Source: Crocinitomicaceae bacterium (GTDB lineage Bacteria > Bacteroidota > Bacteroidia > Flavobacteriales_G > Salibacteraceae). From it: a DNA stretch of 7,604 nt. A program made the position numbers and the translations under genes. Of this stretch, positions 1-6,943 are shown one piece after another. The number at the start of each line of letters is the position of its first letter. Position 1 is the stretch's first letter. The notes beneath the pieces were generated by a model. That model ran no database searches. It had not been told where the DNA came from and saw only the letters and a list, made by a program, of their open reading frames with translations. The stretch is from the NCBI GenBank assembly GCA_018623405.1, contig JAAZVO010000121.1, positions 1 through 7,604 of the forward strand, given 5' to 3'.

Positions 1-940
1 AAAGTAAGTTGATTATGAGTAATTAGTTTACCAAAACCAATAGATAAGATACCATTTACAGTTGTTTTACCTGTACAGCTTTTTGAGCCAAATCCTGTGA
101 TGGCTAAATTCCAAAAACTGAGAGAGTCTATATCTTGATTTCCAATTTTGCCGTAGGTAACGGTGGAAAATCTATCTAAATATATGTCTCCAAACCCTAA
201 TCGGAATCCTAAATTGCCAGCAAGTGTAAGGTTTCCGCCGTTTTTAATCCTAATGAAACCTGCAGGATTTCCAGTTATTGAGTAATTTCCTGTTCCTAAA
301 TTTCCTTTTTGGATGGTGATAGAGCCGTTGTATTCTCCTAGGTTATTTCCCGGTTTTATGGACTGATCTAATCTTCTTGTACCATCTGCATCAATAGCCA
401 AATGAGCAAAGTTCATTTTAGAAAAAGGAAATACTTTATTATCATTTCCTTTTAGGGTAATTATAGAACCTACCTCGCCTTTAATGCTACCATGAGGATA
501 AACCACAACATTTTGGTGAAATTCAAGGATACTATTTTTTTGTAATGCTATTAAAACCGCATAATTATCATAGTATTGACTATTTAGGTTTACTTGGCCT
601 AAAAAGGAAGCTTTGGCATTTTCAGAAACATCAATTCCCGCCTTAATTAAACTCGCAGCAATAGTGGTTTCTCCATGAACTGTAGGGTACTGTTTTTTTG
701 CAATACCAAGTGGTCTTCAGTAAGAAAGAGATCTTTACAAACCGCATTTACATGATTATTGATGATGCAAAGCCGCTAATTGATAATTACATCATCAGTG
801 TCGGAAGGAAGTCCGGGAAGGTCGAAGTTGCCATTAGCCCAAAATGTTCCTGTAAAAACAAAAGTCTTGGAAGTTACTGCCAAGACCTTAAACCAAAAAC
901 TTACAAAAACAATGAAACCTTTATTTTATGGATGGCTCAT
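1..940 (-). pseudogene. Disrupted gene for a secreted beta-helix-type surface protein, 3' end outside the window
   Basis: The minus strand encodes an obvious secreted-protein fragment, but not in one frame. An ATG at 940-938 lies three bases after the upstream gene's stop. It is followed by stop TAA (928-926), a hydrophobic signal-like stretch (GFIVFVSFWFKVLAV), and a segment with WANGNFDLPGLPSDTDDVII, the W...W..G.P...DDV pattern common near the N terminus of Bacteroidota surface proteins. A second stop, TAG, lies at 778-776. Coding continues in the same frame to about 700, then moves to another frame near a run of seven T (693-699 on plus) and stays open for about 230 codons to the window edge, rich in Gly, Asn, Ile and Thr (for example NGGNLTLAGNLGFRLGFGD). 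The first gene on this strand has a similar N-terminal layout, so the two may be paralogues. No sorting tail is visible because the 3' end is missing. Sequence error is an alternative, but neighbouring genes stay intact over about 6 kb. Confidence 0.72.
758..784 (-). repeat. ATCAAT direct repeat bounding a 21-base in-frame segment with a stop codon
   Basis: On the minus strand ATCAAT occurs at 784-779 and again at 763-758, exactly 21 bases apart. The unit carries the in-frame TAG (778-776) of the disrupted surface-protein gene. Removing one unit would join DDVIIN directly to NHVNAVCKDLF without changing frame, giving a normal-looking beta-strand sequence. The repeat is seen directly; that the unit is an insertion is inference, and six-base repeats also arise by chance in AT-rich DNA. 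Confidence 0.4.
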
Positions 941-943
941 ACA

Positions 944-3814
944 TTATCTACGGATGAGCTTATAATTGGTTTCAAAAGTTTCTCCTTTTATATTTAAAAT
1001 ATAGAATGTATTTGCTGATGGTAATTCAAGAGATATTTGTTCCTTTTGGAAGGTGTTTCCAAAGCTTGACCAAACTACTTGACCTAAGTTATTAAACAAT
1101 TGAGCATTTACACTTTCTCTTGCAGGAAGGTCGAAACGCACCTCAATTTGTTCATTTCTTTGAAGCAGTTTTAAATAAGGATTCTCTTCAACCTCAATTA
1201 ATCCCACATCACTTCCTGATTTAATTACTTTTATCGATTTTGATGAAGTATCCGCACAAGTTCCATTTAAAGCAATCATTTCAACCTTGTAGGCGCCGGA
1301 ATCTTGATAAGTATGAGTAGGACTCTCATCAGAAGATGTATTGCCATCTCCAAACTTCCAAAAATAATTTTGGGCATTTGCTGAAAGATTATTGAAGGTG
1401 ATAGAAGGATTAAAATCTAAATCAACTGTATTGGTTTTTGTAGTGAAAAAACTTACTACAGGGTCAGGTTCTTGAATGCTAACAGGTCTAGCAATCATTC
1501 CACATCCATTAGGGTCATTTACAACTACTTTATACTCACCAGCGTTAACATTATTAAAGGTGTAAGAGTTACCAACGTATCCCACTTCTGATTGAAGTGT
1601 ATCACCAATAAGATTAGTTAAATAAAAATCATATTTAGCAGTGGTATTCAAATTTGCGGTTACCGTTCCATCATTGTAACCATAACAAGAAGCATCGGTA
1701 GCAGCTTCTTCGAATGATGAGGTTAAGTGAAGGTTATAAAGCGGCTGATTATTTTGATCAAACCAATTTACTTGAGTTGAGTAATCTTTATCTAAAGGAA
1801 TCATATTTCCCGTTGCAATCTCTTCTAGTGTTAAACAAATTCCATATGCTTTAAAATCTTCAACACCCTTAATTTCAAAACCAAGTTGCACATTTTGGTT
1901 AAATGCTGTTTCTCTCCAAAACCGAATAGGGAAAGTAATTGGACCGGCAAAGTTTGATGGTATTTGGTTTAAACTAAACTCTTCTGTTCCGTATGTAAAT
2001 GATACATTGGTGTAGCCATAGAAGTTAGGGATCTTACTTCCATCTAAATAGGGGTCCTTATTTAGCGTTGCGTTCCCGTCATCATTTAAGATTATTCTTG
2101 CTTTATCACCATGGCCATAAGGTCTATGAATAATAATTTCAAGCTCTTTTCCTACTACAGTTGCAGTTCCTTTTTTGGTGGATTTATGAAACTGATCAAC
2201 CTCGGCAGAAGTTAGTTTATCTGTTTCGTTAAAATCATAGGTAGCGCCATCTGCTGAAACTTCAAACCAAATTCCTTCACCCATAGCTAGAGTGCCAGTT
2301 CCAGAAACAAAATTTCCTGCATCATCTTGAAAATAAGATTGCGTAACATTAGTTCCATTTGTACCTGCGTTAATGGACACTGCGCATGGAAGTGGATTGG
2401 CAACTAAATTAAAACTCATAGCACCTGCTTGGTCCATTGTTACAGTTACATTTTCTGAAATGCTACCTGTCCAATCAATTGTTTTAGGTAAATTTCCAAC
2501 CCCATCATCAGCAATGTATACATAAAACCCTTTACCTAAAGTCATCGGGTCTGAATCGCTTTTAGCTTTAGGGTAATAAGAAGCAGAAGATTGGGCATTT
2601 GCAGAATCAGGCGAGTAAGTAACCACAGAAGTAAAGGTGCTACTAGGATATGCAGAACCTGAAAAACCTGTCATTTCTAAATCGTCTGACAAACTTGCTA
2701 ATGTTTGCCCATTCACTGGTGATCCAATCATGTACCACCATCCGGGGTTTCCTGCAACAGATTGGGCAGCCACATACCTTTGGCAAGTAAAATTGCCCGT
2801 TACAGTTCCATTACTTAAGTCTCCTATACCTGCAGTTTGAGTAGCATCTGAAATTAAGGTTACGTTGTCACTTGTGGCAAAGGTTGCTCCATTGGTAACA
2901 TTAAGCATACCTTTTACATTTACACCTGAAGCACAACTTGAATTTGAGGACGAAATAGTTAAATTGGAGTAATCTTCAGCCGCAACAGTTTGAGAGGAAC
3001 CTGAATACTCTACCGTTGAGCCAGAGTTGAGAGTTACTGTTGAGGTAGTTGGGAAAACTGATTCAGTTTGTAAAGTTGCTCCATTCGAAACAATTAAAGA
3101 CCCGGTACCTGATAATGTAAAGCTTTTCATGTTTAAGGTTCCTGATGTAACTGTTATATTTCCCGATATCGTTCCTGTTGATGACCCACCAAGAGTAGCG
3201 TTATCAGCTAAGGAAACAGTTCCTGAAGTTTTATCAATTTCAATATCACCAAATTTTGTTCTAATTCCCGAAGCCCCTCCATCTCTTACATATAATGTTT
3301 GGTTTCCTGAACCAGATAATTTAAAGGTCGTACCTGTTGTCATTTCAACTATGCCAGCTGAATTAAAAATTAAATCCCCACCAACTTCAAATGTTGATCC
3401 AGAGGTTAATCCATCAATACGAGCATTTGCGGCGGTTGAGGCATTAATCACTACTACACCATCGCAAATAAGAGAATTTCCTGACAATTGAATAGTTGCA
3501 GCATTTGTGCCCGTGATAACAATACTATCTGTAACTGTAATATTTGCTCCAAATAATTGAACAAGACCCGAATTACTTGATGCATCTATGTACAAAGATT
3601 TTAAAGTTATTGTTGTATTAGCTTGAATATAGCTATTACCACTATTAAAAATAATTTTTGCTATATCTCCTGCGATAGGTGCACCTGCAGTCCAAGTAGC
3701 GTTGAACCCCGTCCATTGTGCAAAACTTTGTTGCAATTTAGTAACTTTTGTATTCCCAATGGATGAAATAAATATTGACAGTATTATGGTAAAATATGGT
3801 TTTAAATTTTTCAT
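944..3814 (-). CDS. T9SS-sorted secreted protein with beta-rich repeats, SprB-like repeat and PKD domain
   Basis: A 956-residue protein, probably exported by the Sec system and then moved across the outer membrane by T9SS for surface anchoring or release. The ATG at 3814 is preferred to an in-frame ATG 32 codons upstream because it gives a classic signal peptide (MKNLKPYFTIILSIFISS) and because a promoter-like element lies inside the longer version. Residues about 34-340 are low-complexity, Ser/Thr/Gly/Asn-rich and beta-helix-like, with repeated strand-turn patterns such as GNITVTSGTLNM. Around 358-373 comes GWWYMIGSPVNGQTL, a pattern frequent in T9SS cargo. Residues about 705-781 resemble a SprB repeat (CYGYNDGTV, then AGEYKVVVNDPNGC). 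Residues about 785-864 form a PKD domain with the WKFGDG and HTY motifs. Residues about 880-956 fit the type A sorting domain, ending in NYKLIRR. No catalytic domain is recognised, so adhesion or a structural surface role is an inference. It is the first of two probably co-transcribed minus-strand genes. Confidence 0.88.
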   Translation of the reverse strand: MKNLKPYFTIILSIFISSIGNTKVTKLQQSFAQWTGFNATWTAGAPIAGDIAKIIFNSGNSYIQANTTITLKSLYIDASSNSGLVQLFGANITVTDSIVITGTNAATIQLSGNSLICDGVVVINASTAANARIDGLTSGSTFEVGGDLIFNSAGIVEMTTGTTFKLSGSGNQTLYVRDGGASGIRTKFGDIEIDKTSGTVSLADNATLGGSSTGTISGNITVTSGTLNMKSFTLSGTGSLIVSNGATLQTESVFPTTSTVTLNSGSTVEYSGSSQTVAAEDYSNLTISSSNSSCASGVNVKGMLNVTNGATFATSDNVTLISDATQTAGIGDLSNGTVTGNFTCQRYVAAQSVAGNPGWWYMIGSPVNGQTLASLSDDLEMTGFSGSAYPSSTFTSVVTYSPDSANAQSSASYYPKAKSDSDPMTLGKGFYVYIADDGVGNLPKTIDWTGSISENVTVTMDQAGAMSFNLVANPLPCAVSINAGTNGTNVTQSYFQDDAGNFVSGTGTLAMGEGIWFEVSADGATYDFNETDKLTSAEVDQFHKSTKKGTATVVGKELEIIIHRPYGHGDKARIILNDDGNATLNKDPYLDGSKIPNFYGYTNVSFTYGTEEFSLNQIPSNFAGPITFPIRFWRETAFNQNVQLGFEIKGVEDFKAYGICLTLEEIATGNMIPLDKDYSTQVNWFDQNNQPLYNLHLTSSFEEAATDASCYGYNDGTVTANLNTTAKYDFYLTNLIGDTLQSEVGYVGNSYTFNNVNAGEYKVVVNDPNGCGMIARPVSIQEPDPVVSFFTTKTNTVDLDFNPSITFNNLSANAQNYFWKFGDGNTSSDESPTHTYQDSGAYKVEMIALNGTCADTSSKSIKVIKSGSDVGLIEVEENPYLKLLQRNEQIEVRFDLPARESVNAQLFNNLGQVVWSSFGNTFQKEQISLELPSANTFYILNIKGETFETNYKLIRR

Positions 3815-3829
3815 GATTAAAAATATCTT

Positions 3830-3860
3830 CAAAAATACAACTTCTCTAAACCAAACACAA
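3830..3860 (-). promoter_or_regulatory. Candidate Bacteroidota promoter for the T9SS protein gene
   Basis: Read on the minus strand, TATTTTTG (3837-3830) matches the Bacteroidota -7 consensus TAnnTTTG. A TTG (3860-3858) lies 20 bases upstream, within the 17-23 base spacing described for flavobacterial promoters. Transcription would start near 3825, leaving a leader of only about ten bases before the ATG at 3814. The motif is short and AT-rich, so chance occurrence is possible. Confidence 0.45.
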
Positions 3861-3928
3861 TTTTTTATGCGTTTTTTGAGTATTTGTGGAAATGTTTTGC
3901 CAAAGGTCAATTAAATTCAATACTATTT

Positions 3929-3936
3929 TAGTTTTG
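3929..3936 (+). promoter_or_regulatory. Candidate -7 box for the nonulosonic acid operon
   Basis: TAGTTTTG matches TAnnTTTG exactly and lies about 34 bases before the likely translation start region of the dehydratase gene. No TTG is found 17-23 bases upstream; the nearest upstream TTG ends at 3899, 29 bases away. The call therefore rests on the -7 box and its position alone. Confidence 0.28.
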
Positions 3937-3947
3937 CTATTCAAATA

Positions 3948-3972
3948 AAAAGTTATCGAAGCAAAAGTTATC
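3948..3972 (+). repeat. 10-base direct repeat AAAAGTTATC at the dehydratase 5' end
   Basis: AAAAGTTATC occurs at 3948-3957 and 3963-3972, a 15-base period equal to five codons, so the translated frame repeats Lys-Val-Ile. It sits just after the in-frame TAA (3946-3948), exactly where a start codon should be and none is found. A small tandem duplication near the start is possible but not proven. Confidence 0.55.
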
Positions 3973-5160
3973 TACAACGTAATTAAGAAGCTAACCGGAA
4001 GAGAAAAGAGTCTTTTCTTATCAGATATTAATGCTCAAAAGACTACACTTTCAAATGAGATTAAAGGAAAAAGTGTTTTAGTTATTGGCGGGGCGGGTAC
4101 AATTGGTTTTCACTACATCAAAGAGTTATTGTGGTTTAATCCCAAAAAGCTAATAATTGTAGATATAAATGAAAACAAATTGGCTGAGGCCATTAGAGAT
4201 ATTAGGAGTACCCCATACCTTAATCTACCTGAAATAATTACGTATCCTATAGATTTTGGAAGCAATGTTTTTGAAAAGCTTTTCGACTATCATAAACCAT
4301 TCGATATTGTAGCCAATTTTGCCGCCCATAAACATGTAAGAAGTGAGAAAGATATATTCTCAATAGAGGCTATGTTTCAAACTAACTTCATAAAAGCCGA
4401 AAGATTATTACAGCTTTTGGCCAAAAATCCACCAAAGCATTTTTTCTGTGTTTCAACTGATAAAGCAACCAAACCGGTAAACATAATGGGAGCCACAAAA
4501 AAATTAATGGAAGATGTGGTTTTTGCCTATCAAGATATATTTAAAGTTACTACTGCTAGGTTTGCTAATGTGGCTTTTTCTAATGGCAGTTTATTAGAGA
4601 GTTTTATCAATAGATTCGAGAATGGGCAACCATTGGTTTGTCCAAATGATATTAGAAGATATTTTGTATCTCCAATTGAGGCGGGTCAACTGTGTTTATT
4701 GGCAAATATTTGCGCAAATTCTGGCGAAATATTTATACCTAAACTATACCCTGAAAAAGATTTAGTACCCATAAAAAATGCATTACTTTTCTTTTTGGAA
4801 GAACAAGGATTATTTCCAAAAGAGTTTGCTTCTGAAGAGCAGGTAAAAAGGGCAGCTGCAGAAAGAATGAGCTCAGACTCTACCTATCCTATTTTTTTAC
4901 CTACCTCAGATACAACAGGGGAAAAGCCAATAGAAGAGTTTTATGCTGTAAATGACATCCTAGATGAAAATAGATTTAATGCCCTTAATGTAATTGAAAC
5001 CTTTAAGGGTGAAAAAAAGTCGGTAGAAAATCTATTAGATGAAGCTCAAAAAACTTTTGAAAAAGAAATAACAAAAAAAGACCTTGTGATATTTTTAGAA
5101 AAATATGTAGATGGTTTTAAGCACGAGGAAAAAGGTAAACACTTAGATCAAAAACTTTAA
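3970..5160 (+). CDS. legB: Nucleotide-sugar 4,6-dehydratase, LegB type (start codon uncertain)
   Basis: A short-chain dehydrogenase of the polysaccharide biosynthesis family (FlaA1/WbpM/PseB relatives) that should convert a nucleotide-activated GlcNAc into the 4-keto-6-deoxy sugar, the first step of legionaminic acid synthesis. The NAD-binding motif GGAGTIG is at 4087-4107, an acidic Asp follows the second strand (VDINENK), NFAAHKHV matches the family's AAxKHV block, and STDKAT (4453-4470) with MGATKK (from 4486) forms the active-site region. Met replaces the usual SDR Tyr, as in WbpM-like members. The frame is open from 3949 but has no ATG, GTG or TTG until TTG 4129, which lies beyond the NAD motif and cannot be the true start. 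The upstream codons look coding (KKLTGREKSLFLSDI). ATC 3970 is shown as a provisional limit giving 396 residues; ATT 3982 is equally possible. It overlaps the aminotransferase ATG by one base. Confidence 0.8.
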   Translation: MYNVIKKLTGREKSLFLSDINAQKTTLSNEIKGKSVLVIGGAGTIGFHYIKELLWFNPKKLIIVDINENKLAEAIRDIRSTPYLNLPEIITYPIDFGSNVFEKLFDYHKPFDIVANFAAHKHVRSEKDIFSIEAMFQTNFIKAERLLQLLAKNPPKHFFCVSTDKATKPVNIMGATKKLMEDVVFAYQDIFKVTTARFANVAFSNGSLLESFINRFENGQPLVCPNDIRRYFVSPIEAGQLCLLANICANSGEIFIPKLYPEKDLVPIKNALLFFLEEQGLFPKEFASEEQVKRAAAERMSSDSTYPIFLPTSDTTGEKPIEEFYAVNDILDENRFNALNVIETFKGEKKSVENLLDEAQKTFEKEITKKDLVIFLEKYVDGFKHEEKGKHLDQKL

Positions 5161-6308
5161 TGGAAAAGTTTGAAAAAATAGTTGGTTTCATTAGAGAATC
5201 CTTTAATACTCCTAATGACTTTATACCGCTTCATCAACCCTATTTTACGGGAAAAGAAAAAGAGTATGTAATTGATGCTATCGATTCAACTTTTGTTTCT
5301 TCTGTTGGCGAATATGTTAATCGGTTCGAAAGAGAAATGGCTAAAGTGGCAGGCACCAAATATGCAGTGGCTACTGTTAACGGAACTTCCGCACTTCACA
5401 TTGCTCTATTAATGGCAGGAGTAAAAAAAGATGAGGAGGTTTTAACCCAAGCATTCACATTTGTTGCCACTGCAAACGCAATAAGTTACATTGGTGCTAT
5501 TCCCAACTTTGTGGATATTGAAGAAGACTCTCTAGGTATTGATCCTGCAAAACTTGAAAAATACCTTGAAGAAATTGTAGAGCTTAAAAATAATGAGCCA
5601 TACAATAAACAAACAGGTAGAAAAATTAGCTGTTGCGTACCCATGCATACCTTTGGCTTTGTTTCAACGATTGTTGAAATAATAGATGTTTGCAAAAAAT
5701 TTAATATTCCCGTAGTAGAGGATGCTGCGGAGTGTATTGGAGCAAAAGTTGGTGAAAAACCCGCCGGGTCATTTGGAAAGTTAGGTGCATTTAGCTTTAA
5801 CGGAAATAAGGTAATAACCTGCGGTGGCGGAGGAGCAATTGTTACCGATGATGAAGCATTGGCAAAAAAGGCAAAACACATTACTACCACAGCAAAAGTT
5901 CCTCACCAATGGGAGTATAAACATGATATGGTTGCATATAACTATAGAATGCCAAACTTAAATGCTGCTATGATTTGTGCTCAACTAGAATCCTTGAATC
6001 ATTTTTTGACAAATAAGCGAGAGTTAGCAAATTCGTATCAAAACTTTTTCCTAGAACTAGAAGTTCCTTTTGTTACTGAAAGAAGTGGAACTACAGCTAA
6101 CTATTGGTTAAATGCTATAATGTTTACAGATTTGAAGGAGCGAAATGCTTTTTTAGCCTATTCAAATGAAAATGGTGTAATGACAAGGCCGGGTTGGGAA
6201 TTAATGAATACCCTTGAGATGTATAAAGATTGCCCTAAAGATGATTTATCGACCTCCAACATAATTTTTGAAAGGTTAGTTAATATTCCAAGTAGTGTAA
6301 GAAAATGA
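5160..6308 (+). CDS. legC: PLP-dependent sugar aminotransferase, LegC family
   Basis: A complete 382-residue member of the DegT/DnrJ/EryC1 (type I fold) aminotransferases. It should transfer an amino group, usually from glutamate, to C4 of the 4-keto-6-deoxy sugar nucleotide made by the preceding enzyme. Visible landmarks are NGTSALH (residues 74-80) at the PLP phosphate site, the QAFTFVATANAI block (97-108), VVEDAAE with Asp188 facing the pyridine nitrogen, and FSFNGNKVIT with Lys217 as the expected PLP lysine, followed by CGGGGAIVTDD. The substrate-side motif YNYRMPNLNAA is at 260-270. The overall pattern, including the N-terminal FIPLHQPYFTGKE, fits LegC better than PseC or ArnB. The ATG is in a TAATG overlap with the upstream stop, and the end overlaps the next gene by four bases, which suggests translational coupling. 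Family assignment is firm; the exact sugar is inferred from neighbours. Confidence 0.9.
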   Translation: MEKFEKIVGFIRESFNTPNDFIPLHQPYFTGKEKEYVIDAIDSTFVSSVGEYVNRFEREMAKVAGTKYAVATVNGTSALHIALLMAGVKKDEEVLTQAFTFVATANAISYIGAIPNFVDIEEDSLGIDPAKLEKYLEEIVELKNNEPYNKQTGRKISCCVPMHTFGFVSTIVEIIDVCKKFNIPVVEDAAECIGAKVGEKPAGSFGKLGAFSFNGNKVITCGGGGAIVTDDEALAKKAKHITTTAKVPHQWEYKHDMVAYNYRMPNLNAAMICAQLESLNHFLTNKRELANSYQNFFLELEVPFVTERSGTTANYWLNAIMFTDLKERNAFLAYSNENGVMTRPGWELMNTLEMYKDCPKDDLSTSNIIFERLVNIPSSVRK

Positions 6309-6943
6309 GTACAGAAAAAATCATATTGATAGGTGGAGGTGGACATTGCAAGGCTGCCATTGATGTGATTGAAAGTAAAGGAGAGTTCGAAATATTTGGA
6401 ATTCTTGATATTCCTGAAAAAGTTGGCCAAACCATTTTAGGCTACCCCATTATTGGAACTGATAGTGAAATTTCAAAGTTTGCTGAAGAGTGTAGAAATT
6501 TTCACCTTACTGTGGGGCAAATTAAAAGTGCTAGTCTCCGTAAAAAGCTTTTTAATTTAGTAAAAGATAATGGTGGTTATCTCCCTGTAATTACATCCAA
6601 AAATGCTCATGTATCAAAGCACTCATCAATAAAAGAAGGAACAATTGTTATGCATAACGTAATTGTTAATCCGGGTGCACAAGTTGGTTCTTGCTGTATT
6701 CTTAATTCAGGGAGTTTAATTGAACACGATGCTCAAATTGGTGATTTTAACCATATTTCTACCAATGCCGTAATTAATGGCGATTGCAAAGTTGAAAATG
6801 AATGTTTTATTGGAAGCAATTCGGTAATATCAAACGGAGTGAGTATCCCTTCAGAAACGTTAATTGCTGCGGGCGCTACGGTTTACAAAACAATTATACA
6901 ATCGGGCACTTACATGGGCTTTCCTTTAAGAAAAATTAAATGA
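6305..6943 (+). CDS. NeuD/PglD-type sugar O/N-acetyltransferase, probable LegH role
   Basis: A complete 212-residue acyltransferase with two domains. Residues 1 to about 90 form a small Rossmann-like nucleotide-sugar-binding domain (IILIGGGGHCKAAID at 6-20). Residues about 95-205 form a left-handed beta-helix of hexapeptide repeats (for example IVNPGAQVGSCCILNSGSL) that would bind acetyl-CoA and assemble into trimers. His141-Asp142 in IEHDAQIGD matches the catalytic His region of PglD and NeuD. In this operon the likely reaction is acetylation of the C4 amino group left by the aminotransferase, the LegH step; O-acetylation of the finished sugar, as NeuD does, cannot be excluded. It starts inside the aminotransferase stop (ATGA, four-base overlap) and ends in the same kind of overlap with the synthase gene. 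No legH symbol is assigned because sequence alone does not separate the two roles. Confidence 0.85.
   Translation: MSTEKIILIGGGGHCKAAIDVIESKGEFEIFGILDIPEKVGQTILGYPIIGTDSEISKFAEECRNFHLTVGQIKSASLRKKLFNLVKDNGGYLPVITSKNAHVSKHSSIKEGTIVMHNVIVNPGAQVGSCCILNSGSLIEHDAQIGDFNHISTNAVINGDCKVENECFIGSNSVISNGVSIPSETLIAAGATVYKTIIQSGTYMGFPLRKIK

Noticed and set aside
698..997. 99-codon open frame on the plus strand
   Set aside because: It lies antisense to the disrupted surface-protein gene and the end of its neighbour, whose minus-strand translations show recognisable secreted-protein motifs. The plus-strand product has no recognisable domain.
3027..3491. 154-codon open frame on the plus strand
   Set aside because: It is the antisense shadow of the Ser/Thr/Gly-rich repetitive part of the T9SS protein; its Pro/Val-rich composition follows from that.
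3812..3910. Longer N terminus of the T9SS protein starting at 3910
   Set aside because: It would bury the signal peptide behind 32 charged or mixed residues, and the candidate promoter lies inside it.
4129..4131. TTG as start of the dehydratase
   Set aside because: It would remove the GGAGTIG NAD-binding motif, which is encoded in the same open frame just upstream.
5486..5890. 134-codon open frame on the minus strand
   Set aside because: It is antisense to the conserved PLP aminotransferase core, including the Lys217 region.
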